Counted from the stretch's first letter, positions 8,084 through 15,320 are shown. The stretch is 16,040 nt of DNA from Bacilli bacterium (GCA_017461465.1 JAFTYN010000017.1:1-16040), one strand, 5' to 3'. Notes: generated from the sequence alone by a model not told the origin. Numbers and translations are program-made.

Positions 8084-9223
8084 ATGGATAGTATAGTTTT
8101 AAATGAAAATGATGAAATAATTATTAAGCTACTTCATTATTTTGTAACTGAAGAAAATTATAGTCCTATTGTTTTAAGGGGAGCTAAAAATGAAATTTGG
8201 CTTGAAAAATTAGATGGAGATTATAAAATTGTTAGATTAGTTTCTAACTATATACATAATAATGAACAACTTAATGTAGATCTTTATAGAACTTCACAAA
8301 TAATGAAAAGAATTAAAAGAAAAACTATGTCGTTTAGTATAAATGCATTATCCATTTTTATTAATTTAGGAGATAATGTAGATATAGATAAAATTAAAAC
8401 AGAAAATATAGATTTAGTTAATATTAAGTCATTAGACGAATTAAATAATTATGCATTTGTAACAGATGAATTTCCTACAATTACTAAAAAGACGGATTTC
8501 AAAGAGCAAGGATTAGAACTTTTTATGAAGTTAACTACTGATATTGGTAAGAAAAATGATCGTGATGCTAAAATGGCAGAAGACGTATTTACTAAAAAGA
8601 ATCCAATTATAACTAAAATATTAATTTTTATTAACTTAGTTATGTTTCTATTATCTTTTATTTTAGGAGATAATTTGATGGTTGGGTTATTTGCTAATTA
8701 TGGACCAGCCGTAGAAGCGGGGCAAATATACCGATTATTTACATCTATATTTTTGCATATTTCATTTTTTCACTTCTTATTTAATATGTATGCACTTTAT
8801 ATAATAGGACCACAAATTGAAAATTTCTTTGGTAAATGGAGATATTTAATTATTTATCTTGGAAGTGGTTTAGTTGGTAATTTATTATCTATTGCCTTTA
8901 ATCTAGGTACTTTTAGTTTAGGTGCAAGTGGTGCAATATTTGGATTATTAGGTTCATTAATCTATTTTGGTTACCACTATAGAGTATATTTAGATAGTGT
9001 AATTAAATCTCAAATAATTCCTTTAATATTTTTAAATCTATGTATTGGATTCATGTTTACAGGAATTGATAATGCAGCTCATATAGGTGGATTAATAGGT
9101 GGTGTATTATTCTCTTGGACTGTTGGAGTTAAATACAAATCAACAAAAAATGATATAATAACAGGTATAGGTATGACAGTAATATTTATAGCATTTTTAT
9201 GCTTCTTAGCATTTATGAGATAA
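8084..9223 (+). CDS. Rhomboid-family intramembrane serine protease, GluP-like
   Basis: Predicted intramembrane protease that cleaves membrane proteins within or near their transmembrane segments. A soluble N-terminal region of about 170 residues precedes a membrane domain starting near 174, with about seven hydrophobic segments, as in Bacillus GluP/YqgP. The catalytic dyad is visible: Ser282 in LGASGAIFG and His333 in NAAHIGGLIGG. The HxxxxHxxxN motif of the second helix is His225, His230, Asn234. ATG 8084 follows TAGGAGAAAAT, only eight bases after the rluD stop, so it is the third operon gene. Bacillus GluP has a role in membrane-protein quality control, but the substrate here is unknown. 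The N-terminal region lacks a domain I can name. Confidence 0.94.
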   Translation: MDSIVLNENDEIIIKLLHYFVTEENYSPIVLRGAKNEIWLEKLDGDYKIVRLVSNYIHNNEQLNVDLYRTSQIMKRIKRKTMSFSINALSIFINLGDNVDIDKIKTENIDLVNIKSLDELNNYAFVTDEFPTITKKTDFKEQGLELFMKLTTDIGKKNDRDAKMAEDVFTKKNPIITKILIFINLVMFLLSFILGDNLMVGLFANYGPAVEAGQIYRLFTSIFLHISFFHFLFNMYALYIIGPQIENFFGKWRYLIIYLGSGLVGNLLSIAFNLGTFSLGASGAIFGLLGSLIYFGYHYRVYLDSVIKSQIIPLIFLNLCIGFMFTGIDNAAHIGGLIGGVLFSWTVGVKYKSTKNDIITGIGMTVIFIAFLCFLAFMR

Positions 9224-9243
9224 ACATAGTTTATCTCTTTTTT
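9217..9243 (+). terminator. Intrinsic terminator of the lspA-rluD-rhomboid operon
   Basis: A 9-bp perfect stem, GAGATAAAC (9217-9225) with GTTTATCTC (9229-9237), has an ATA loop and a six-T tract. The rhomboid TAA stop (9221-9223) lies in the left arm. Confidence 0.9.
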
Positions 9244-9246
9244 AAT

Positions 9247-9274
9247 TTGACAAATCTTATAATAAAGTTATAAT
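9247..9274 (+). promoter_or_regulatory. Consensus SigA promoter of the gene at 9296
   Basis: Perfect TTGACA (9247-9252), 16-base spacer, perfect TATAAT (9269-9274). This is the closest match to the vegetative consensus in the window, suggesting strong constitutive transcription. It follows directly on the preceding terminator and leaves a leader of about 15 bases. Confidence 0.88.
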
Positions 9275-9295
9275 ATTTAGTACGAGGTGATTCTC

Positions 9296-10021
9296 ATGGG
9301 AAGATATACATTAGTAATGGATACTTTTGAAAAACAAAAAATAGCAATTAGTTTAAAAGAAGGTAGTAAAAAAAAGACTAAAGTTTCATTAAAAACTATA
9401 GATGATTTAACTACTCAAGTTCCTTCAGCTAGTGAGCTTGCTAAAAGATTAAATATTAGAAAAAATGTGAGTGAATTTAGAGTAACATATATTTCTAATA
9501 AAATGTGTTTATCTTTACCAGTAGCGTATAGCGATAAAAAAGTTTTATCACGAGTAAAACTTCAAAAAGGTTCTAATATTAACGTTAATAATAGTGTTTT
9601 TCAAAGTGTTATGTATGAATTTTTAAGTAGGCTAGATTCTAGAGAAGAAAAGTATAAAGACTTTTATAGATTTGCTATGGAATCAAATTTACTTAACTTA
9701 AAACAAAAAGAATATATTTCAAGAAGAATTGCAAGCGGTGATTATACTAGTTTTTGTGAACAAGAAATTCACAAACTATCTTCACCATATCGTCAATTTA
9801 GAAATATTCTATTTCTAATGGAAGAATACGATATGATATATCAAAATCTAGAAAAAGAAGAAGTTAAAGAAGAAATCGATGATATAGACAAAGATTATGA
9901 TGATCCTGATAAAGAAGGCTTCTTTTCTGAAGAAGAAAAGAAAGCATATCAAGAATATATGGATAATCTACCAGATGAGAATTATGAATATGTATTTAGA
10001 AAAAGTAGAGGCCTAGCTTAA
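9296..10021 (+). CDS. Uncharacterised cytosolic protein, acidic C-terminus
   Basis: I do not recognise the family. The start is ATG 9296 with GAGGTGAT (9284-9291) just before it, giving 241 residues; GTG 9287 lies inside that site. No signal peptide or membrane segment is present, so it should be cytosolic. Residues 1-110 look alpha/beta and basic (MGRYTLVMDTFEKQ, KEGSKKKTKVSLKTIDDL, RVTYISNKMCLSLPVAYS). Residues about 110-190 look helical (SVMYEFLSRLDSREEKYKDF, LNLKQKEYISRRIASGDY). The last 55 residues are strongly acidic (EEVKEEIDDIDKDYDD and onward) before a basic RKSRGLA end. The basic front and acidic tail would suit a nucleic-acid-associated or regulatory protein, but that is speculation. 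It is monocistronic with a near-perfect promoter and its own terminator, so it is probably well expressed. Confidence 0.85.
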   Translation: MGRYTLVMDTFEKQKIAISLKEGSKKKTKVSLKTIDDLTTQVPSASELAKRLNIRKNVSEFRVTYISNKMCLSLPVAYSDKKVLSRVKLQKGSNINVNNSVFQSVMYEFLSRLDSREEKYKDFYRFAMESNLLNLKQKEYISRRIASGDYTSFCEQEIHKLSSPYRQFRNILFLMEEYDMIYQNLEKEEVKEEIDDIDKDYDDPDKEGFFSEEEKKAYQEYMDNLPDENYEYVFRKSRGLA

Positions 10022-10035
10022 TAGGTCTTTTTTTT
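10007..10035 (+). terminator. Intrinsic terminator within the end of the gene at 9296
   Basis: AGGCCTA (10009-10015) pairs with TAGGTCT (10022-10028), with one G-U pair, around a GCTTAA loop, followed by eight Ts. The left arm is coding sequence for the last residues and the TAA stop (10019-10021) is in the loop. Confidence 0.82.
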
Positions 10036-10058
10036 ATGTAAACTTTTGTCTTTTATGT

Positions 10059-10085
10059 TTTTCAAACAAATGTTTGTGATATAAT
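10059..10085 (+). promoter_or_regulatory. Extended -10 promoter of the xerC-tdk operon
   Basis: TGA-TATAAT at 10077-10085 is a perfect extended -10. The -35 is poor (TTTTCA at 10059-10064, 15-base spacer). Transcription should start near 10090, so GGTGAT (10092-10097) lies almost at the 5' end and the leader is about 11 bases. Confidence 0.75.
10063..10076. promoter_or_regulatory. Candidate LexA/SOS-box-like operator
   Basis: CAAACAAATGTTTG is a palindrome between the -35 and -10 of the xerC promoter. Compared with the Bacillus LexA (DinR) consensus CGAACRNRYGTTCG it matches 12 of 14 positions, and the two differences are symmetric, which keeps the dyad. Position over the spacer fits repression by blocking RNA polymerase. 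Whether LexA exists in this genome is not visible here. Confidence 0.4.
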
Positions 10086-10100
10086 TATTATGGTGATAAT

Positions 10101-10997
10101 ATGGAGCACTTCATAAAAGATTTTATTGAATATTTAAAAGTAGAAAAACGGTATTCTGAAGATACTATTACAAATTATAATTTAGATTTAGATTTATTTT
10201 TAAAGTTTTTAAAAGCAAATAAAATAAATAAATTTAAAGAAACAGACTATGACTTCTTAAGAAGATACTTAGTATATTTATCAAATGATAAAAAGTATTC
10301 TAATAAAACCATAGCAAGGCATATTAGTTCACTTCATACTTTTTATGATTTTTTGTTAGATGAAGGTGCTATTGATAGTAATCCGATGAATCTAATTAAT
10401 GCTCCAAAAAAAGAGATAAGACTTCCAGTTTATTTAAATATTAATGAATTAGAAGAACTTTATGAGTGTATAGATACCAAAAAAAGAGTTGGCAAAAGAG
10501 ATATATTAATTATAGAACTATTTTATTCTACAGGAATTAGATTAAGTGAATTAGTAAATATAAAGCTTAAAGATATTGATTTTAAAGAAAAAAAGATAAA
10601 AATTTTAGGTAAAGGTTCAAAAGAAAGATATGTTTTATATGGTGATATATGTAGTAAATATTTAGATGATTATATGACTAATACAAGAAAGTTTTATCAA
10701 AAAACACCATCTGAATATCTTCTTTTAAATCAAAGAGGAACAAAACTTACAGCCTCCGGAATAGAATTTATAATAAACAAAATACTTAGACAAAGTAATA
10801 TAAATACCAAATTAACTCCCCATGTTTTAAGACATACCTTCGCAACTCATATGTTAAATGATGGAGCTGATTTGATGACTGTTAAAGAACTTCTAGGTCA
10901 TTCAGATTTATCTACTACTGGTATATATATGCATGTTTCTAAAGAACATTTAAGAAAAGAATATTTAAGTGCTCATCCTAGAGCAAGAAAGAGGTAA
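10101..10997 (+). CDS. xerC: Tyrosine recombinase XerC
   Basis: Site-specific recombinase that, with a partner XerD, resolves chromosome dimers at dif. The 298-residue length is standard. The N-terminal SAM-like DNA-binding domain spans about 1-85 (FIEYLKVEKRYSEDTITNY), and the catalytic domain about 105-290. All active-site residues are present: Arg147 (STGIRLSEL), Lys171 (GKGSKER), His241 and Arg244 (TPHVLRHTFATHML), His267 (LLGHSDLSTT), and nucleophile Tyr276 (GIYMHV). The N-terminal sequence and the HVSKEHLRKEYLSAHPRA ending resemble Bacillus XerC (CodV) more than XerD, by memory. No integrase-like neighbours or phage genes are seen, so it is the housekeeping enzyme rather than a mobile-element integrase. 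ATG 10101 follows GGTGATAAT. The downstream thymidine kinase starts three bases after the stop, so the two share an operon. Confidence 0.93.
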   Translation: MEHFIKDFIEYLKVEKRYSEDTITNYNLDLDLFLKFLKANKINKFKETDYDFLRRYLVYLSNDKKYSNKTIARHISSLHTFYDFLLDEGAIDSNPMNLINAPKKEIRLPVYLNINELEELYECIDTKKRVGKRDILIIELFYSTGIRLSELVNIKLKDIDFKEKKIKILGKGSKERYVLYGDICSKYLDDYMTNTRKFYQKTPSEYLLLNQRGTKLTASGIEFIINKILRQSNINTKLTPHVLRHTFATHMLNDGADLMTVKELLGHSDLSTTGIYMHVSKEHLRKEYLSAHPRARKR

Positions 10998-11000
10998 AAA

Positions 11001-11618
11001 ATGGCAAAATTATATTTTAGATATGGCGCTATGAATTGCGGAAAAAGTTCAGCACTACTTCAAGTAGCGCATAATTATGATGAAAGAGATAATAATGTAA
11101 TTTTAATAAAACCACAAATAGATTTAAAAGGTGGTAAAAAAATAGTTTCACGTATTGGAATAAGTAGAGATGTAGATTATTTGATTGGAAAAGACGACTC
11201 TATAATTGAAACAGTAAAAGGAGAATTTAATAAAGTAAACTGCATTTTAGCAGATGAGTCTCAGTTTTTTTCAAAAAAACAAATTGAAGAACTTTTTGTT
11301 ATTACTAAAGTTTATGAAATACCTGTAATCTGTTATGGTTTAAGAACTGATTTTAGAACTGAATTATTTCCAGGTAGTGAGAGACTTATGGCTTTAGCAG
11401 ATGAACTATTTGAACTAGAAACCATTTGTAGATGTGGTAGCAAAGGAAGATTTAATGCTCGTATGGTAAATGGCAAATTCGTGAAAGAAGGAGCACAAGT
11501 TGCTATAGATGAGATGGATGATGTAACATATGAATCTTTATGTGGAAAGTGTTATTTAGAAAAAGTTGAGGGCATTGATATTGAGGCAGAAAAAGCAAAA
11601 ATATTATTGAAAAAATAG
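11001..11618 (+). CDS. tdk: Thymidine kinase, type II (TK1-like)
   Basis: Phosphorylates thymidine to dTMP with ATP, in pyrimidine salvage in the cytosol. The 205-residue protein has the P-loop GAMNCGKS at 9-16 and DESQF at 85-89, with Glu86 as the expected catalytic base. A structural zinc site is formed by Cys143 and Cys145 (CRCG) and Cys181 and Cys184 (CGKC). The lasso region lies between, with YGLRTDFRTELFPGS as the usual strand and turn before it. ATG 11001 follows GAGGTAAAAA, where the site overlaps the last codons of xerC. Translation is therefore probably coupled. A shared promoter with xerC, possibly under a DNA-damage-type operator, would join dimer resolution and dTMP supply. Confidence 0.95.
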   Translation: MAKLYFRYGAMNCGKSSALLQVAHNYDERDNNVILIKPQIDLKGGKKIVSRIGISRDVDYLIGKDDSIIETVKGEFNKVNCILADESQFFSKKQIEELFVITKVYEIPVICYGLRTDFRTELFPGSERLMALADELFELETICRCGSKGRFNARMVNGKFVKEGAQVAIDEMDDVTYESLCGKCYLEKVEGIDIEAEKAKILLKK

Positions 11619-11635
11619 TATTAATATAACTTAAA

Positions 11636-11662
11636 ATAATAGTCTATCTAACTAACTATTAT
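11636..11662 (+). repeat. 8-bp inverted repeat downstream of tdk
   Basis: ATAATAGT (11636-11643) and ACTATTAT (11655-11662) are perfect complements around an 11-base spacer. It has no following T-tract, so it is not itself a terminator. It lies in the roughly 85-base untranslated region between the tdk stop and the terminator, the longest 3' untranslated stretch in the window. I see no gene in this interval. Confidence 0.45.
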
Positions 11663-11703
11663 AGCCTTAATTTAAAGTAATTATTAGTGTTTGTAAAACT
11701 TCT

Positions 11704-11730
11704 AAAAAAGAGCGAAAAACTCTTTTTTTT
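11704..11730 (+). terminator. Intrinsic terminator of the xerC-tdk operon
   Basis: AAAAAAGAG (11704-11712) pairs with CTCTTTTTT (11720-11728) around a seven-base CGAAAAA loop, followed by further Ts. The GC-poor stem relies on three pairs next to the loop and the long T-tract. It is also A-rich on the other strand and could work weakly both ways. Confidence 0.8.
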
Positions 11731-11751
11731 ATTTGCTTGAAGTGGTACAAT
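11723..11751 (+). promoter_or_regulatory. Extended -10 promoter of ppdK
   Basis: TGG-TACAAT (11743-11751) is an extended -10 identical to that of the PgsA-like gene. The only candidate -35 at 16-17 bases distance is the T-tract of the preceding terminator (11723-11729), so recognition must rest on the extended -10. Predicted transcription start is near 11758, within the palindrome listed next. Confidence 0.65.
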
Positions 11752-11765
11752 GTTGTCGTACAACA
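11751..11765. promoter_or_regulatory. Palindrome over the ppdK transcription start
   Basis: TGTTGT (11751-11756) and ACAACA (11760-11765) are exact complements around CGT. The dyad directly abuts the -10 and covers the expected start of transcription, a usual place for a repressor operator. It could alternatively be a small hairpin at the 5' end of the mRNA that stabilises the transcript. Confidence 0.4.
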
Positions 11766-11783
11766 ATGGAAGGAGAGATAATT

Positions 11784-14414
11784 TTGGAAAAGTATGTTTA
11801 TGCCTTCACAGAAGGAAATAAAGACATGCGTAATCTACTTGGTGGTAAAGGTGCAAACTTAGCAGAAATGACAAGTATTGGCCTACCAGTTCCAAGAGGA
11901 TTTACAGTTACTACTGAAGCTTGTAATGCTTATTACGAGTCCGGTAAAAAAATCAATAAGGAAATGGAAAAACAAATTTTTGAATACCTTGAAAAACTTG
12001 AAGAAGTAACAGGTAAAAAATTTGGAGATAAAGTTAATCCACTTCTTGTATCAGTTAGATCAGGAGCTAGAGCTAGTATGCCTGGTATGATGGATACAGT
12101 TCTTAATTTAGGATTAAATGATGAAGTTGCTGTTGAATTTGCAAAAGCAACTGGAAATAAGAGATTTACATATGACTCATATCGTAGATTTATTCAAATG
12201 TTTGCAGATGTTGTTAAAGGATATCCAAAATCTTCATTTGAAAGAGTTTTAGATGAATTTAAGGAGAAAAAAGGAGTTAAATATGATACAGATCTAGATG
12301 AAAATGATATGTATGATATTGCTATGAAATTTAAAGAAATTTATAAAGAAATAGCAAAAGAAGAATTCCCACAAGATCCTAAAGTTCAACTTTTAGAAGC
12401 TATTAAAGCTGTATTTAGATCTTGGATGAATGATAGAGCTATTTACTACAGAAAGATGAATGATATTCCTGCTTCATGGGGAACTGCAGTAAATGTTCAA
12501 GAAATGGTTTATGGAAATTTAGGAGAATCATCTGGTACAGGTGTTGCATTCACTAGAAATCCATCAACAGGTGAAAAGAAATTATATGGTGAGTATTTAA
12601 TAAATGCTCAAGGTGAAGACGTAGTTGCTGGTATTAGAACACCAGAATCTATTGAAACACTTGAAAAAGTTATGCCTGAAGTTTATAAACAATTTGTTGA
12701 AACTGCAGAAAAACTTGAAAAACATTATAAAGATATGCAAGATATGGAATTTACTATTGAAAATGGTAAATTATTCATGCTTCAAACAAGAAATGGTAAG
12801 AGAACTGCACAAGCTGCAATTAAGATTGCTGTTGATTTATTAAATGAAGGTATGGTTTCAAAAGAAGAAGCTTTACTTAAAGTAGAACCTAAACAATTAG
12901 ATACTTTACTTCACCCAATGTTTGATGCTAAAGCATTAAAAGAAGCTAAAGTAATAGCAACAGGACTTGCTGCTTCACCAGGAGCAGGTACAGGTGAAAT
13001 TTACTTTACTGCTGAAGAAGTATCTGCTGCTAAAAAAGCTGGTAAAAAATGTATTTTAGTACGTCTAGAAACATCACCAGAAGATATAGAAGGTATGAAT
13101 GATGCTGAAGGTATTTTAACAATACGTGGAGGTATGACAAGTCATGCTGCAGTAGTTGCTCGTGGTATGGGTAGATGCTGTGTTTCTGGTTGTGGTGAAC
13201 TTAAAATAGATGAAGAAAAGAAAACACTTACAACTAAAGATGGTAAAGTATTTAAAGAAGGAGATTATATTTCTTTAGATGGTTCAACAGGTAATGTTTA
13301 TGGTGAACAAATTAAAACTGTAGAACCAGAATTCAGTGGAGACTTCGGAACATTTATGAAACTTGTAGACGAAGTAAAAACTTTAGGAGTTAGAGCTAAT
13401 GCTGATAATCCTAAAGATGCAAGTGTTGCTCATAAATATGGTGCTGAAGGTATTGGTTTATGCCGTACTGAGCATATGTTCTTCGAAAAAGATAGAATCT
13501 TTGCATTCCGTCAAATGATAGCTGCTGAAACTTTAGAACAAAGAGAAAAAGCACTTGAAAAAATTCTTCCATATCAAAGAGAAGACTTCGAAGGATTATT
13601 TAGAGAAATGGATGGACTTCCAGTAATTATTCGTTACTTAGATCCACCTTTACATGAATTCTTACCTCATACTGATGAAGAAATTAAACCACTTGCTAAA
13701 GAATTAGGAGTTACTTTTGAATCATTAAAATCAAGAGTAGAATCTTTAAAAGAATTTAACCCAATGATGGGACATCGTGGTTGTAGACTTGCTGTAACTT
13801 ATCCAGAAATAGCAAAAATGCAAACAAGAGCAGTTATCGAAGCTGCTATAAATGTAACTAAAGAAGGTAAAGTAGTAGAACCTGAAATTATGATTCCACT
13901 TACTGGAGACGTTAAAGAACTTGCGTTCGTTAAGAAAATTGTTGTAGAAACAGCTGATGAAATTATTAAAGAAGCAAAAGCTGATGTTCATTATCAAGTT
14001 GGTACAATGATTGAAATTCCAAGAGCTGCATTACTTGCAGATGAAATTGCTAAAGAAGCAGAATTCTTCTCATTTGGAACTAATGATTTAACTCAAATGA
14101 CATATGGTTTCTCAAGAGATGATGCTGGTAAATTCTTAGGTGATTATGTAGAAAAAGGAATTTTTGAAAATGATCCATTTACAAAACTTGATCAAAATGG
14201 TGTAGGTAAACTTGTAGATATGGCTGCTACACTTGGTAAAAAATCAAGACCTGATATTACATTAGGTATATGTGGTGAACATGGTGGAGAACCATCTAGT
14301 GTTGAATTCTGCCATAAAGTAGGATTAAACTATGTATCTTGCTCTCCACACCGTGTGCCAATTGCAAGACTTGCAGCAGCTCAAGCAAGAGCAAAAGAAC
14401 TACTTGAAAAATAG
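11784..14414 (+). CDS. ppdK: Pyruvate, phosphate dikinase
   Basis: Interconverts pyruvate, ATP and phosphate with PEP, AMP and pyrophosphate; in anaerobes it often serves in glycolysis as a PPi-linked alternative to pyruvate kinase. The 876 residues match the usual bacterial length. The ATP-grasp nucleotide-binding domain lies at about 1-340 (GGKGANLAEM near 16-25, SVRSGARASMPGMMDT near 93-108). The swivelling phosphohistidine domain has GGMTSHAAVVARG with catalytic His454 and the adjacent Thr452, the residue used by PPDK regulatory kinases. The C-terminal PEP/pyruvate TIM barrel ends in ICGEHGG with catalytic Cys830. Numbering is within one residue of the Clostridium symbiosum enzyme. The start is TTG 11784, eight bases after AAGGAG; upstream extension would run through the promoter and operator. 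Codons ending in C (TTC in particular) look commoner than in neighbours, as expected for a highly expressed gene. Confidence 0.97.
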   Translation: MEKYVYAFTEGNKDMRNLLGGKGANLAEMTSIGLPVPRGFTVTTEACNAYYESGKKINKEMEKQIFEYLEKLEEVTGKKFGDKVNPLLVSVRSGARASMPGMMDTVLNLGLNDEVAVEFAKATGNKRFTYDSYRRFIQMFADVVKGYPKSSFERVLDEFKEKKGVKYDTDLDENDMYDIAMKFKEIYKEIAKEEFPQDPKVQLLEAIKAVFRSWMNDRAIYYRKMNDIPASWGTAVNVQEMVYGNLGESSGTGVAFTRNPSTGEKKLYGEYLINAQGEDVVAGIRTPESIETLEKVMPEVYKQFVETAEKLEKHYKDMQDMEFTIENGKLFMLQTRNGKRTAQAAIKIAVDLLNEGMVSKEEALLKVEPKQLDTLLHPMFDAKALKEAKVIATGLAASPGAGTGEIYFTAEEVSAAKKAGKKCILVRLETSPEDIEGMNDAEGILTIRGGMTSHAAVVARGMGRCCVSGCGELKIDEEKKTLTTKDGKVFKEGDYISLDGSTGNVYGEQIKTVEPEFSGDFGTFMKLVDEVKTLGVRANADNPKDASVAHKYGAEGIGLCRTEHMFFEKDRIFAFRQMIAAETLEQREKALEKILPYQREDFEGLFREMDGLPVIIRYLDPPLHEFLPHTDEEIKPLAKELGVTFESLKSRVESLKEFNPMMGHRGCRLAVTYPEIAKMQTRAVIEAAINVTKEGKVVEPEIMIPLTGDVKELAFVKKIVVETADEIIKEAKADVHYQVGTMIEIPRAALLADEIAKEAEFFSFGTNDLTQMTYGFSRDDAGKFLGDYVEKGIFENDPFTKLDQNGVGKLVDMAATLGKKSRPDITLGICGEHGGEPSSVEFCHKVGLNYVSCSPHRVPIARLAAAQARAKELLEK

Positions 14415-14434
14415 AGAGTATACCTCTCTTTTTT
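14413..14434 (+). terminator. Intrinsic terminator of ppdK
   Basis: AGAGAG (14413-14418) pairs with CTCTCT (14424-14429) around TATAC, followed by a run of Ts to 14434. The stem starts inside the TAG stop codon (14412-14414). Confidence 0.85.
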
Positions 14435-14435
14435 C

Positions 14436-14464
14436 TTGACTATTTTTACCTATTGGTATATCAT
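14436..14464 (+). promoter_or_regulatory. Promoter of the lipoprotein gene
   Basis: -35 TTGACT (14436-14441), 17-base spacer, -10 TATCAT (14459-14464). The -35 follows the ppdK T-tract by one base. The arrangement is the same as at 15356, down to the distance to the ATG. Confidence 0.72.
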
Positions 14465-14492
14465 ATTAATAGAGGATAGGGAGGAAATACTA

Positions 14493-15320
14493 ATGAAAAA
14501 ATTTAATAAAATTTTAATGAGTTTATGTGCTGTTCTTTTATTAACAACAGGTTGTTCATCAAATGCTTTAAAAACAGCTTATACTAAAATGAGTGTTGGA
14601 ACTGGTGAAGATCAAATTAGCGGATACACTATGAATCTAAGATTATTTGGACTTTATAATGGAGAAAAAATAAGAGAATCTGTAAGAGTTCAAAATTATG
14701 AAGGAAAAAATTTCAAGGTTACATATTCTACTGACTTAGAAAAAATATATTATGTTATTGATGGAGTAAATTATAAGTATAAAGAAGATAAACCAGAAGA
14801 AGAAAAAGACGAAATTACAGCAGATGATGTAGTATCTGTTATTCCAGGTTTAGATGGAATTGTTGGAGGAGATAAAAACTCTGAAAACGAAGTTAGAGAT
14901 GAAGTAACAGGTTCTTATGCTAAAACTGACGAAGATGTTCCATTTACTAATACAGATTTATATCTTACTTCACTAAAATCTGCTAAAAAGATTGAAGAAA
15001 TGAAAGAAGAAAAAATAGGCGATGTTTCTTATGAAACTTATGAATTTATTGTAACTAAAAAAGCAATGAAAAAATTATTAGCAGAAACTACATTAAAAGA
15101 TATTGAATTTAAAAAAGATATAGAAGCTAAAGTTTGGTTAGATGAAGAAGGCTTTGTTCATAAAATAGTTTATGATTTAGCAGCAGGCATTGAAAGTGAT
15201 ACAACATTAGAACTATCTGTTTACTATAACGGTGTAGATAAAGTAAATGAAATTAGTTTAGATGAAATTAATGTTGCTGAAAAAGAAGAAACAAAAGAAA
15301 ATGATAAAACAGAAAAATAA
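14493..15320 (+). CDS. Lipoprotein of unknown function
   Basis: Predicted membrane-anchored extracytoplasmic lipoprotein of 275 residues. The signal peptide has a KKFNK start, a hydrophobic core and the lipobox LTTGC, so Cys21 would be lipidated and LspA would cut before it. ATG 14493 follows GGGAGG (14479-14484); the frame extends upstream to TTG 14436, but that is the promoter -35, not a start. The mature part alternates beta-like strands (GYTMNLRLFGLYNG, KIYYVIDGVNYKY, YETYEFIVTKKAMKKLL, IEAKVWLDEEGFVHKIVYDL). An acidic linker lies at about 98-140 and the tail is acidic (KEEETKENDKTEK-like). The strand order and the 'VWLDEEGFVHKI' phrase recall LolA/LppX-like or DUF6612-like lipoprotein folds, but that is only a resemblance. 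It has its own promoter and terminator, so it is monocistronic. Confidence 0.88.
   Translation: MKKFNKILMSLCAVLLLTTGCSSNALKTAYTKMSVGTGEDQISGYTMNLRLFGLYNGEKIRESVRVQNYEGKNFKVTYSTDLEKIYYVIDGVNYKYKEDKPEEEKDEITADDVVSVIPGLDGIVGGDKNSENEVRDEVTGSYAKTDEDVPFTNTDLYLTSLKSAKKIEEMKEEKIGDVSYETYEFIVTKKAMKKLLAETTLKDIEFKKDIEAKVWLDEEGFVHKIVYDLAAGIESDTTLELSVYYNGVDKVNEISLDEINVAEKEETKENDKTEK

Noticed and set aside
10101..10997. Tyrosine recombinase as a mobile-element integrase
   Set aside because: It resembles XerC over its whole length, has a conserved-type operon with tdk, and no attachment sites, tRNA or phage-like genes flank it.
11733..11783. Upstream extension of ppdK (17 residues)
   Set aside because: It would run through the -10 and palindrome; family proteins begin at KYVYxFxEGNKDMRN, which follows TTG 11784 with a good ribosome binding site.
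11619..11783. Riboswitch or small RNA upstream of ppdK
   Set aside because: The interval holds an 8-bp inverted repeat, a terminator and the promoter in order; no structure after the ppdK transcription start is large enough for a riboswitch, and no separate small-RNA promoter is clear.
12625..12843. 72-codon + strand frame inside ppdK, and minus-strand frames at 220-441, 2460-2642 (+ strand, antisense to the PgsA-like gene), 6541-6765 and 13746-13997
   Set aside because: All lie over clear genes in other frames, have low-complexity Leu/Lys/Phe/Asn composition and no ribosome binding sites or promoters.
14436..14492. Possible TTG start at 14436 adding 19 residues to the lipoprotein
   Set aside because: The TTG is part of the -35 element, has no ribosome binding site, and the added residues would hide a normal lipoprotein signal peptide that starts at ATG 14493.
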